A stretch of 64,000 bases of DNA from Sphingomonas alpina (GTDB taxonomy: Bacteria > Pseudomonadota > Alphaproteobacteria > Sphingomonadales > Sphingomonadaceae): the NCBI RefSeq assembly GCF_014490665.1, contig NZ_CP061038.1:2356001-2420000 (forward strand), in the 5' to 3' direction. Under the pieces are notes generated by a model. The model worked only from the letters and a program-made list of their open reading frames with translations. It searched no databases and was not told where the DNA came from. Shown here piece by piece: positions 46,766 through 54,665 of the stretch. Position 1 is the first letter of the stretch, and every line of letters starts with the position of its first letter. The position numbers were made by a program, and so were the translations under genes.

Positions 46766-46796
46766 AGCCAGATGACTTTAGGGAACCCTTCTCAGC

Positions 46797-46883
46797 CATA
46801 CCCCCGAAAGCGGGTATCCCGCTGCCTTGCCCCGCACTGAGACGAAGAAGAAGAAGCGGGATTCCCGCTTTCGCGGGAATGAC
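46797..46883. repeat. degenerate inverted repeat, type B
   Basis: Left part 46797-46825 (CCCCCGAAAGCGGGTATCCC and flanks) and right arm 46855-46883 (AGCGGGATTCCCGCTTTCGC then GGGAATGAC) correspond to the perfect element at 16289-16371, and the spacer begins with the same GCCTTGCCCCGC. Several substitutions make the stem imperfect. It immediately precedes the second CTGTT-repeat array. Confidence 0.8.
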
Positions 46884-46919
46884 CGGGTGGTCCAATCAAA
46901 TGTGATCCCATCCCAAGGT

Positions 46920-47097
46920 CCACCCCTGTTTTTCCGCTGTTATTCGCCTTTAAAAAAATCGCTCCTGTTTCACCCCTGTTATGTTGGATTTTTCCGAGGT
47001 ATTTACACCAATATTTCAATAACTTGGGGCCATCGACCCCTGTTATTGAATAACAGGGGTGGAACAGCGGTCGATTTCTGCCGGAACAGGGGTCGAT
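46920..47097. repeat. array of short inverted repeats, tag ACCCCTGTTA (locus 2)
   Basis: Plus-sense copies: CCACCCCTGTT at 46920-46930, GCTCCTGTT at 46961-46969, CACCCCTGTTA at 46971-46981 and GACCCCTGTTA at 47035-47045. Minus-sense copies: TAACAGGGGTG at 47051-47061, short GAACAGC at 47062-47068 and GAACAGGGGTC at 47084-47094. CTGTTATGTTGGATTTTT at 46976-46993 is identical to the core of locus 1. GCTGTTATT at 46936-46944 also has a counterpart in locus 1 (20349-20357). Bases 47036-47046 and 47050-47060 form a perfect 11-bp hairpin with a three-base loop. No gene is seen in 46766-47319. Confidence 0.85.
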
Positions 47098-47319
47098 CGC
47101 GATCATGATTTACAACGATGAGAAAGAGCCGGACGGCGCGTGAACACCATCTCCGGCCTCATCCTGGCACGATCGGCAGTTCGCATTGAATCGGGAATTA
47201 TGCCGTGGCGATATCGACGCAGCGCGATCCGTCCGCAGAACAAATCGTGCCAGCGTGGCGCAAATATGCCAGTGTGAGCCGATGCAGCTTTTTCAGATCA
47301 TTCCCGTCGCGTCGCCCCA

Positions 47320-47434
47320 ATGAGCACTGTTCTCAACATTACCCGCTCGATCCTCGGCCAGCCCTGGCGCTGGCGCGCGCTGGCAACCGACACGCGCGAT
47401 CCGGGATCTCGCGCCCGACGACCTGGTCACGCAA
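47320..47434 (+). other. displaced N-terminal segment of recJ
   Basis: ATG 47320 opens MSTVLNITRSILGQPWRWRA and continues through ATDTRDP, which looks like the natural RecJ N-terminus. At the run CCGGG (47401-47405) the frame changes: removing one G gives RDPDLAPDDLVTQLLLARG and joins the long RecJ frame smoothly. As given, the two parts are in different frames. The frame from 47320 without correction ends at 47511. Confidence 0.75.
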
Positions 47435-49084
47435 TTGCTGCTGGCGCGTGGCTGTCCTCGCGAAGAACTGGAGGCGCACCGGTCGCCCAGCATTCGCGGC
47501 TTCATGCCTGATCCGTCGATCTTCCATGACATGGACAAGGCAGCCGAGCGGCTGGCCGATGCCGTGCAGTCGCAAGAGGCGGTGACGATCTTCGGCGATT
47601 ACGATGTCGACGGCGCAACGTCCGCCGCGCTGATGATCCTGTTGCTGCGCGATCTGGGACTTGAAGCGAAACCCTATATCCCCGACCGGCTGATGGAGGG
47701 CTATGGCCCGTCGGGCGAAGCGCTGGTGCGGCTGAAGGCCGAGGGCGCGAGCCTGATCGTCACGGTCGATTGCGGCGCACAGGCATTCGACGCGCTCGAA
47801 CAGGCGCGTGTCGCCGGGGTCGATGTGATCGTGGTCGATCATCACAAATGCGCGCTTGCCCTGCCCCATGCCCATGCGCTGGTGAACCCCAACCGGCTCG
47901 ACGAGACCGAGGGTGCGGCGCATGGTCACCTCGCCGCGGTCGGTGTCGCCTTCCTGCTTGGCGCAGCGCTGATCCGCACGCTGAAGGGACGCGGCTATTT
48001 CGAGCGACGTGAGCCGCCGCGCCTGCTCGACCTGCTCGATATCGTCGCGCTCGGCACCGTTGCCGATGTCGCGCAACTGAAGGGCCTCAATCGCGCGTTC
48101 GTCGCACAAGGCCTGAAGGTGATGGCGCAACGGCGCAATATCGGGCTCAACGCGCTGATCTCCGCCTCGCGCCTGACGCGCGCGCCGACCGCGACCGATC
48201 TCGGGTTCGCACTGGGACCACGAATCAATGCCGGCGGCCGCGTCGGAAAATCCGATCTCGGCGTACGCCTGCTGACCACGCGCGATCCGCAGGAAGCGGC
48301 CGATATCGCCGCAGAGCTCGACCGGCTGAACGAGGAGCGCCGCGCGATCGAGGCGCTGGTACAGGAGGGCGCCGAGGCGCTGGCGCTGACCAAGAGCAAC
48401 CAGGCCGTGATCGTCGTCGCCGGTCATGGCTGGCACCCTGGCGTGATCGGGATCGTCGCGGGCCGGCTGAAGGAGAAATATGGCCGCCCGGCGATCGTCA
48501 TTGCGATCGACGAGCATGGCGTGGGCAAGGGATCGGGCCGCTCGATCTCCGGTGTCGACCTTGGTGCCGCGGTGCTGTCGGCAAAGGACAGCGGCCTGCT
48601 CGTCGCCGGCGGCGGCCATGCCATGGCGGCAGGGCTGACCATCGACGCAGGTCGGCTCGACGCGTTCGGCGATTTCCTCGAATCGCGCCTTGCCGATGCC
48701 GTTACGCGGTCGATCGGCGACCGCGCCCTGTTGCTCGATGCGTTGCTCGCGCCGGGCGGCATCACCCCCGCGCTGGTCGAGGCGATGGATCTGGGCGGGC
48801 CGTACGGCATGGGCTGGCCCCAGCCCCGGGTGGTGGCCGGACCGGTGCGCATCATCAAAGCGGATATCGTCGGCAACGGCCATGTCCGTGCGGTGGTCGC
48901 AGGCGATGACGGGCGCACGATCAAGACCGTCGCGTTCCGGCAGGCCGATACCGCGCTTGGACTCGCCCTGCTTGGCGCCCCGCCGCACCGCAAGTTATGG
49001 CTCGCCGGACGTGCCCGGATCGATGACTGGGGGTCGCGCCCGGCCGCCGAACTCCATCTCGACGACGCAGCATGGGCGGATTGA
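47435..49084 (+). CDS. recJ: single-stranded-DNA exonuclease RecJ (apparent N-terminal frameshift)
   Basis: The uninterrupted part is about 549 residues. DHH-family motifs are intact: VTIFGDYDVDGATSAALM (motif I), VDCGAQAFDAL, VVDHHKCA (DHH motif III), LVNPNRLD, LDIVALGTVADVAQL (motif IV), and the DHHA1 domain with GWHPGVIGIVAGRLKEKYGRPAIVIA and LVAGGGHAMAAGLTI. RecJ degrades single-stranded DNA 5'-3' in recombination and repair. Translation in this frame could only begin at TTG 47435 or a later start, losing the first 40 or so residues; the better start is ATG 47320 in another frame. The catalytic core is complete either way. Confidence 0.9.
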   Translation: MLLARGCPREELEAHRSPSIRGFMPDPSIFHDMDKAAERLADAVQSQEAVTIFGDYDVDGATSAALMILLLRDLGLEAKPYIPDRLMEGYGPSGEALVRLKAEGASLIVTVDCGAQAFDALEQARVAGVDVIVVDHHKCALALPHAHALVNPNRLDETEGAAHGHLAAVGVAFLLGAALIRTLKGRGYFERREPPRLLDLLDIVALGTVADVAQLKGLNRAFVAQGLKVMAQRRNIGLNALISASRLTRAPTATDLGFALGPRINAGGRVGKSDLGVRLLTTRDPQEAADIAAELDRLNEERRAIEALVQEGAEALALTKSNQAVIVVAGHGWHPGVIGIVAGRLKEKYGRPAIVIAIDEHGVGKGSGRSISGVDLGAAVLSAKDSGLLVAGGGHAMAAGLTIDAGRLDAFGDFLESRLADAVTRSIGDRALLLDALLAPGGITPALVEAMDLGGPYGMGWPQPRVVAGPVRIIKADIVGNGHVRAVVAGDDGRTIKTVAFRQADTALGLALLGAPPHRKLWLAGRARIDDWGSRPAAELHLDDAAWAD

Positions 49085-49107
49085 AGGGACGGATTGAGGA
49101 GAGAGGC

Positions 49108-49503
49108 GTGTTCAGCCATATCACCCTTGGCAGCAGCGACATCGATCGTTCGCGCGCCTTTTACGAACCGGTGATGACAGCCCTTGGTATCGGCCAGCCA
49201 TTTCAACTCGACCAAGGGCTCGTCTTTGGCGAATTGGCGGGACCGAAGCTTTTTATCGGAGCGCCGTTCGATGGGGGTGCTCCACATCCCGGCAACGGAC
49301 CGCATACCGCCCTCCTTGCGCCCGATCGTGCGGCAGTCGATGCATTCCATGCCGCCGCGTTGACGAACGGCGGCAGCGATGAGGGAATACCGGGTCTCAG
49401 GCCGCATTATCATGCCAATTATTATGGCGCCTATGTGCGCGATCCCGATGGAAACAAGCTTCAGGCGGTGTGTCATCGTAAATATGACGACACAGCGGCT
49501 TGA
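49108..49503 (+). CDS. VOC (glyoxalase/bleomycin-resistance fold) protein
   Basis: A 131-residue protein from GTG 49108 with GAGGAGAG just upstream; the sequence starts VFSHITLGSSDIDRSRAFYE. Paired beta-alpha-beta-beta-beta units are suggested by the N-terminal SDIDRSRAFYEPVMTALG and C-terminal YYGAYVRDPDGNKLQAVCH, the latter holding a conserved metal-site region (PDGN and Glu/His positions vary). Members include glyoxalases, dioxygenases and resistance proteins; function here is unknown. It follows recJ by 23 bases. Confidence 0.85.
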   Translation: MFSHITLGSSDIDRSRAFYEPVMTALGIGQPFQLDQGLVFGELAGPKLFIGAPFDGGAPHPGNGPHTALLAPDRAAVDAFHAAALTNGGSDEGIPGLRPHYHANYYGAYVRDPDGNKLQAVCHRKYDDTAA

Positions 49504-49557
49504 CCCGCGCGCACCATTTCCCTAGGCGCGTCACCTGCTCATCCCGCTCGCGGGTAC

Positions 49558-49632
49558 GGCCCCTTCGTCTAGCGGTTAGGACGCGGCCCTTTCACGGCTG
49601 AAGCACGGGTTCGATTCCCGTAGGGGTCACCA
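49558..49632 (+). tRNA. tRNA-Glu (TTC)
   Basis: Acceptor GGCCCCT pairs with AGGGGTC, the discriminator is A and CCA is encoded. The anticodon stem encloses loop CTTTCAC, giving TTC. The T arm is CGGGTTCGATTCCCG. All cloverleaf arms are present. Confidence 0.97.
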
Positions 49633-49774
49633 AGCAAATGCTTGAATTCATTTTATGAAATTTGGCTCGCGCCAGGCAAAGCGCAGATGACGCAGGCTTG
49701 AGCGACTCCTCCACCCCATCTGCGCCGAAATATGTCTTCGGATTTTGCCCCGGTCACCGACGCCTCCCGCATCT

Positions 49775-50236
49775 CTACGCGGTCTTGAGCAAGTTGCAGC
49801 CCTGATCGTCCCGGCAAGCCAGGCACGTGCCTGCCGCCTCAAGTGCGAGCTTGCTCGTCACGAAACCGGCGCCGGTCAGGGCATGTTCGAGCGCTTCGTG
49901 TTCCGCACCGGCCGGTATCGCAAAGGTTTGCCCGCATTCGGTGCACGTCATCAGCACGGCGCGATCGACGTCCTTGATGCGGTAGCGGGAGGTCATTTCG
50001 ACTCGCTCGATCACGCGATCCAGGCACAGCCTGGCAAGCGCCCGATAGATCGAGACGACAAACATGCGGCGACCATCGACACTGAGTTCGGTGGCCAGAT
50101 CATAGGCGCTGAGCGGCACGCCGGATTGCGTCAGTCGGTTGACGATATCCTTCGCCAGAAGCGACGCCGGATAGGAGGGCGTGCGTCGTACCGATGCGCG
50201 CGCCAACGCGCTTGCGCCCCGTCGGATTGCGTTCAT
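49775..50236 (-). CDS. zur: Fur-family zinc uptake regulator (Zur)
   Basis: A 153-residue Fur-family repressor from ATG 50236 with GGAG eight bases upstream. The winged helix is at about residues 24-80 (PLSAYDLATELSVDG, VVSIYRALARLCLDRVIERVE). The structural zinc site is Cys98/Cys101 (TCTEC) and Cys138/Cys141 (TCLAC). It is the last gene of a minus-strand operon with a zinc-type TonB receptor and a DUF2946-like protein; a Zur-type palindrome lies upstream of the operon. That context makes zinc, not iron, the probable effector. Confidence 0.88.
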   Translation of the reverse strand: MNAIRRGASALARASVRRTPSYPASLLAKDIVNRLTQSGVPLSAYDLATELSVDGRRMFVVSIYRALARLCLDRVIERVEMTSRYRIKDVDRAVLMTCTECGQTFAIPAGAEHEALEHALTGAGFVTSKLALEAAGTCLACRDDQGCNLLKTA

Positions 50237-50267
50237 GTTCAACGCTCCGTGCTATGTCCTCACGACA

Positions 50268-50303
50268 AGCCGCCGTCATTCGCGCAGGCGAGTGACGGCG
50301 GCT
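50268..50303 (-). terminator. strong hairpin between receptor gene and zur
   Basis: AGCCGCCGTCATTCGC (50268-50283) and GCGAGTGACGGCGGCT (50288-50303) pair at 15 Watson-Crick positions and one G-T around loop GCAG. It lies 7 bases after the receptor stop codon and 31 bases before the zur start. There is no T-run on the minus strand, so it may attenuate or protect the mRNA rather than terminate fully. Confidence 0.6.
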
Positions 50304-50310
50304 ATTCGGA

Positions 50311-52356
50311 TCAGAAGGTCGCGAGGCGCAGGACGAAACGGATGTTCCGCCCCGGCATGACCACCACATCCTTGTTGAGCGCGGCAGCGTCCCGCTGCAC
50401 ATCGTTGGTCAGATTCTGTCCCACCACCGCGAACTCGATCCCGGGATGGTCCTTGAACGGATGCAGCGCGACCTGTGCATTGAGCGAGTTGAAGCCGGGC
50501 GTGGACGTATCGAACGCCCCGAAATTATCCTGCCGCGCCGAGTGCAGGAACAGGAAGCCGGCGTCGAGCTTGCTGCTGGTCCAGGAGAGTCCACCGCCAT
50601 AGCGATAGGGCGGGATGCGCGGCACGTTGCTGCCGTCGTCCAGCGTTGCACGAACATAATCGCCCTGCGCCTTGACCTCGAGCCCGCCGCTTTCGGTCTT
50701 CAGCAATTGATAGGAGGCAATGCCCTCCAGTCCGCGGAAATGCGCACCCTGCTGAAGATAGTTGAGCTCTTTCAGTTCGCCATCGGGATCCAGGCTGCAC
50801 ACGCCATCGTCATCGCAGGTACGGCCCGTCAGATTGCCGTAGATATAGTTTTTGAACCAGGTGCTGTAGACGCTGCCTTCGAATTTGAACCGGCCGCTGT
50901 TCACGCGGACCGAACCTTCGAGCGAATTGGCCCGCTCGATCCTGAGGCGGGGATCGCCGGTCTCGAACGTGTCAGGACCGTCATGCCCGCCGCGCGCGAA
51001 CAGTTCGGTGATTGCCGGGGCTCGGCCAGTGCTTGAAAAAGTCAGGCCGAACTTGACCGCCTGGGCCGGCGAATACAGCGCGCCGATCGCGCCGCTGACC
51101 GGCGTGAATTCCGAACTGGTGAAGATGTTCGATGCCGGCGTGCCGTCGGCATGGATATGTTCGACCCGGCCGCTCGCCTGCAGCTTGAGGGCATCTGACA
51201 GCGGCATTTCGGTGAACAGGAACGCCGCTTCGCTCTGCGTCGTGGTTGGGAACAGATAGCTTCTGTCCGCCCCCAGCGCCTGGAATTTGCGACGCTGCAC
51301 CTCGACGCCCAGCGCGGTGTTGCTCAGCGGGCCGATCGGCCCGAACAGCAATTCGGCACGGCCATCCAGTTCCTTGTTCTTGAAGGTCGCCTCGATCGTG
51401 CCGTCGGGATCGTCCTCGTCATGCTTATAATTTGCATAGCTCGTATCGATGTTGAGCGTGTGAAGCACGCCCGACCCCAGGTCGAACGACGCGCGGCCCA
51501 GAATCTTGGTCTGGCGCATGTCGATATAGGTCGTGTCGCTGGGGATGCCGTATTTGGCGTCATATTGCGTGACCGCCACGCCAATCCGGCTTTTCGATTC
51601 CGGCCCGAAGAAATAGGATCCGCCAAGCGCCCCGCCATGACCGCGGAAGAAGGAGTTGGCCTGTGTGCCCAGCGGCGTGTCGTAGTCATCGGCATGGCGA
51701 TAAAAGCCATCGGCGTGCAGCACGAAGTTGCCGAGCTTCGCATCCGCCAGGCCGGAGGTTTCCGCGGTATTGGCGGCGGTTCCGAAGCTTCCGTTCAATT
51801 CGCCCGACAGCGCCTCGGTCGGCAGCAAGGTCGGCACGCGATTGTTGATCGCGTTGACCACGCCGCCAATCGCCTGGCTGCCATAGCGCAAGGTCCCGGC
51901 ACCGCGTACGACCTCGATACTCTGCGCCGACAGGGGGTCGATCGGCATGCCGTGATCGGGGCCGATGTCCGACACGTCGGAACTGCTGACGCCGTTTTCC
52001 AGGATGCGCACCCGGGTCGCGTCCATGCCGCGGATGATCGGGCGCGACGCGCCGGCGGCGAAGCCGGTCGCGGAAATGCCGGGCACGCTCGCCAGCGAAT
52101 CGGCAAGACTGGAACCCCCCGCTGCCAGGATCTCGTTGCGGTCGACCTTGACTGCAATGGCGGCCGTGTCGTCGCGTGATACGGCAAAGGGCGATGCGGT
52201 GATGATGATGTCGCCCTTGTTCGCTGCTGGCTCGGGGCGGCCCCGCGCCTCAGCACCAGACGGCGGAGTGGTCGAAGCCTGAGGATCGGTCTGCGCCTGG
52301 GCACAGGCGGGCAGGAGCGCGGCAAGCGCCGCGCCCGTCAGAAATACGTTTCGCAT
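50311..52356 (-). CDS. TonB-dependent receptor, ZnuD-like (zinc)
   Basis: A 681-residue outer-membrane receptor from ATG 52356 (GGAG nine bases upstream) with signal peptide RNVFLTGAALAALLPACAQA. The plug domain follows (about 50-170): DIIITASPFAVSRDDTAAIA, SLADSLASVPGISATGFAAG, RPIIRGMDATRVRILENGVS, SAQSIEVVRGAGTLRYGSQA. A 22-strand barrel of the expected size ends in FVLRLATF with terminal Phe. Extracellular loops carry acidic/His and Cys-containing segments (TCDDDGVCSLDPDGE, HKDEDDPDG-like). Zur lies downstream and a Zur-like box upstream, which supports zinc import. Substrate is inferred from context. Confidence 0.9.
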   Translation of the reverse strand: MRNVFLTGAALAALLPACAQAQTDPQASTTPPSGAEARGRPEPAANKGDIIITASPFAVSRDDTAAIAVKVDRNEILAAGGSSLADSLASVPGISATGFAAGASRPIIRGMDATRVRILENGVSSSDVSDIGPDHGMPIDPLSAQSIEVVRGAGTLRYGSQAIGGVVNAINNRVPTLLPTEALSGELNGSFGTAANTAETSGLADAKLGNFVLHADGFYRHADDYDTPLGTQANSFFRGHGGALGGSYFFGPESKSRIGVAVTQYDAKYGIPSDTTYIDMRQTKILGRASFDLGSGVLHTLNIDTSYANYKHDEDDPDGTIEATFKNKELDGRAELLFGPIGPLSNTALGVEVQRRKFQALGADRSYLFPTTTQSEAAFLFTEMPLSDALKLQASGRVEHIHADGTPASNIFTSSEFTPVSGAIGALYSPAQAVKFGLTFSSTGRAPAITELFARGGHDGPDTFETGDPRLRIERANSLEGSVRVNSGRFKFEGSVYSTWFKNYIYGNLTGRTCDDDGVCSLDPDGELKELNYLQQGAHFRGLEGIASYQLLKTESGGLEVKAQGDYVRATLDDGSNVPRIPPYRYGGGLSWTSSKLDAGFLFLHSARQDNFGAFDTSTPGFNSLNAQVALHPFKDHPGIEFAVVGQNLTNDVQRDAAALNKDVVVMPGRNIRFVLRLATF

Positions 52357-52436
52357 TTTGAAAAACTCCATGAACCTTTGCGGACGCCGGCCGAGGCCGG
52401 CATCCGGTGCGAGGGACCTCAAGGGTCCCGTCGAAA

Positions 52437-52847
52437 TCAGATCAAAGGCTGGAGAGGTGGTGCACGACTGCGCCAATGATGGGCTGGCTCACCATCGATC
52501 GATTGCGGCTTTTCCTCGGCGCCGTACCAGAAAGCATGAGCGACCGGCTCGACCAGGATGATCGACGCGCCGAGCGTATAAACGCCGGCGGCATCGATTT
52601 CGTCGCAGAGCGGGCAATTGTCCGGCGCAAGCGGAGACCGATGTTCGCCGGAGGAATGCCCTGCCTGTTCGGTGAACCCAAACGAGGGCGCTACGGGCGC
52701 GTGGACATGCGACTGCAGGACAACGCTTTGCCACGACAGGGCGACCAGCAACGCGGTGAGCCAGACCATGCGCAGCCAGTCGCCCCGCCCATTGGACGCA
52801 CTGCGTCGGTGCGGGGTGGTTAGCCGAAATGGCCGGTGCATTCGCAT
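52437..52847 (-). CDS. DUF2946-like small exported protein, first gene of the zinc operon
   Basis: A 136-residue protein from ATG 52847. After a basic N-terminus there is one hydrophobic segment (MVWLTALLVALSWQSVVLQS, residues 27-46), then HVHAP, GHSSGEH, and DNCPLCDEID. The His-rich and CPLC motifs resemble the DUF2946 family associated with metal uptake or copper/zinc handling. The C-terminal half ends ...RSRAPPLQPLI. It is 80 bases upstream of the receptor gene on the same strand and 34 bases downstream of the Zur-type palindrome. A zinc-binding periplasmic or membrane role is inferred. Confidence 0.75.
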   Translation of the reverse strand: MRMHRPFRLTTPHRRSASNGRGDWLRMVWLTALLVALSWQSVVLQSHVHAPVAPSFGFTEQAGHSSGEHRSPLAPDNCPLCDEIDAAGVYTLGASIILVEPVAHAFWYGAEEKPQSIDGEPAHHWRSRAPPLQPLI

Positions 52848-52880
52848 TCAGTGGAACGTGACAGTCATTTCGCTACAGTC

Positions 52881-52900
52881 AAGATATGTTGTAACATCTT
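52881..52900. promoter_or_regulatory. Zur box candidate
   Basis: AAGATATGTTGTAACATCTT contains the near-palindrome ATGTTGTAACAT (52886-52897), which differs by one base pair from the alphaproteobacterial Zur core ATGTTATAACAT. It lies 34-53 bases upstream of the first gene of the minus-strand operon DUF2946-like - receptor - zur. The expected behaviour is repression of the operon, including zur itself, when zinc is sufficient. Confidence 0.72.
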
Positions 52901-52952
52901 GCCGGTCAACGCTCGACTTGTATCGCATCAAATTCGATTGGCGCCGTTCGGC

Positions 52953-54500
52953 TCAACCAGCCCCATGGGGCCCGCCGGGCCTGCCGAACCACCGCGACGC
53001 TGCCTCGGCCGCTTCCTCAGGATCTGGAGCCGCCTCACCGGCCCAGGCAACCACGCCATCGGGGCGTACGAGCACTGCGCTGATGCCCAGGCGATCCCTG
53101 ACGTCGCTTGCGATATAGGTAATCCGACCACCCCAGCGGCTCGCCAGCATTTGAAGCGGGGGACGGGCGTCGAAGTCGAGGAGCAGGCCTTTCCCTTCCC
53201 CGAGTTGCTCACCCAGTCTCGTCCCATTGACCAGTTCGAAGTCGGGAACACTGCGCCCCACCAGCGGATGGTCGCCGCCAAGATCGTAGCGGAGCGAAAC
53301 ACCCCATACGCGTTCGGCGAAATAGGTCGCGCCATCGCGCGTGTCGATCAGATCACGAAGGATGGCTTCAAGTGCACGCGTACCCGGGCTTGGCCGCATG
53401 AGCGCGACCTGCGCGCGCGACCAGTCGAGAATCTGCGCGCCCACCGGATGCCGCTCGCAGGTATAGCTTTCAAGCAGCCCATCCGGCGCATCGCCGCGGA
53501 TGGTGGACGCCAGCTTCCACCCCAGATTCATCGCGTCGCCAAGGCCGAGATTGAGGCCCTGGCCACCCAAGGGAGAATGGATGTGCGCGGCATCGCCCGC
53601 GAGGAGCACTCGCCCCCGACGATACGCTGTCGCGTGAAAGGCGCGATCCGTCCAGGTCGTCGCAAGCTCAAGGGCGGTCACCGTCACATCGGTGCAGGAG
53701 ATATGGCGCAGCACCGCCTGAATATGATCGACCGTGATCGGCTGGGTCCGGTGATACGCACCCCCGTCGAAATCGACCATCGCGATGATGCCGGGCTTTT
53801 GGTATGTATACATGCCCGTCGGGGTGTAGTGGCGCCCCGGCTTGAGCTGGTCGGGGTCCGCCATTTCGATTTGAACGGAATAGCCGGTGAATTCGGGATC
53901 GGTGCCGACAAACTCAAAGCCGCCGGCCTTGCGCACCGTGCTTCGCCCACCGTCGCAACCGACGAGCCATTGTCCACGAAAAACCTCGCCGCCGGCCCGA
54001 ACGGTCACGTCCTTTTCCGACGGGTCGAAGCCATCGAGACCGAGGCCACGCCGGACCTCCACACCCATCGCGATTGCACGAGCGGCGAGGACGGATTCGA
54101 AATGCTCCATCTCGACCGCCAAGCTGGTGCCGGCCGGACCGGGCAGGCGATACGGCCATTTCGACGTGTCGATACTATCCAGATAGAATTGGATCCCGGC
54201 GAAATGGCCGCCCGGGCGGCGTGACTGCTGCATCCAGTGCGCGGCATTCGCAGCGTTGCGGCCCTCGGCCTCGCGTTTTACGGCTTGCGGCGCGGCGATG
54301 TCCTTCAACAGCCCGCGACGATAAAAGGCCTCAATGGTGGGCGCGGAAAGACCGCGCATGCCGAACGGAAGGCGCTTGAGGGGAGAGCGCGGGTCATCGG
54401 CCTGCTCCAGCACCAGCACGGAGAGCCCTGCAAGGCGCAGCTCACAGGCAAGAAACAAGCCGACGGGGCCGGCACCGGCAATCACCACATCATAGATCAA
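52953..54500 (-). CDS. FAD-dependent aromatic monooxygenase (PheA/TfdB type)
   Basis: About 515 residues. A TTG start at 54500 is chosen because GGAGGAATTTGCC lies directly before it and the protein then begins LIYDVVIAGAGPVGLFLACE, with the FAD GxGxxG motif at residues 10-15; the frame extends to 54602 but that N-terminus is implausible. Further motifs: LVGCDGGRSTVRKAGG, RRGRVLLAGDAAHIHSPLGGQGLNLGLGDAMNLGWKL. A thioredoxin-like C-terminal domain (VPDFELVNGTRLGEQLGEGK) is also present, as in phenol hydroxylases. It hydroxylates an aromatic or polyketide-like substrate with NAD(P)H. It is divergent from an AraC regulator. Confidence 0.88.
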   Translation of the reverse strand: MIYDVVIAGAGPVGLFLACELRLAGLSVLVLEQADDPRSPLKRLPFGMRGLSAPTIEAFYRRGLLKDIAAPQAVKREAEGRNAANAAHWMQQSRRPGGHFAGIQFYLDSIDTSKWPYRLPGPAGTSLAVEMEHFESVLAARAIAMGVEVRRGLGLDGFDPSEKDVTVRAGGEVFRGQWLVGCDGGRSTVRKAGGFEFVGTDPEFTGYSVQIEMADPDQLKPGRHYTPTGMYTYQKPGIIAMVDFDGGAYHRTQPITVDHIQAVLRHISCTDVTVTALELATTWTDRAFHATAYRRGRVLLAGDAAHIHSPLGGQGLNLGLGDAMNLGWKLASTIRGDAPDGLLESYTCERHPVGAQILDWSRAQVALMRPSPGTRALEAILRDLIDTRDGATYFAERVWGVSLRYDLGGDHPLVGRSVPDFELVNGTRLGEQLGEGKGLLLDFDARPPLQMLASRWGGRITYIASDVRDRLGISAVLVRPDGVVAWAGEAAPDPEEAAEAASRWFGRPGGPHGAG

Positions 54501-54665
54501 GGCAAATTCCTCCAGTGTCCCGGCCCGACATATGGTGTCGGCATCCAAACGGGCTCGACTGGCTTGTGCAACGAGAATAAGGGCAAACGCCGGTGGCGTC
54601 ATTCCGAAGTTCCGACAGAATATTATTCATTTCCGCCAAAACAATGCCCCGAGGCAGAGGCAAGC

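Noticed and set aside
47339..48988. 549-residue minus-strand open frame opposite recJ
   Set aside because: No family pattern; RecJ motifs on the plus strand are unambiguous.
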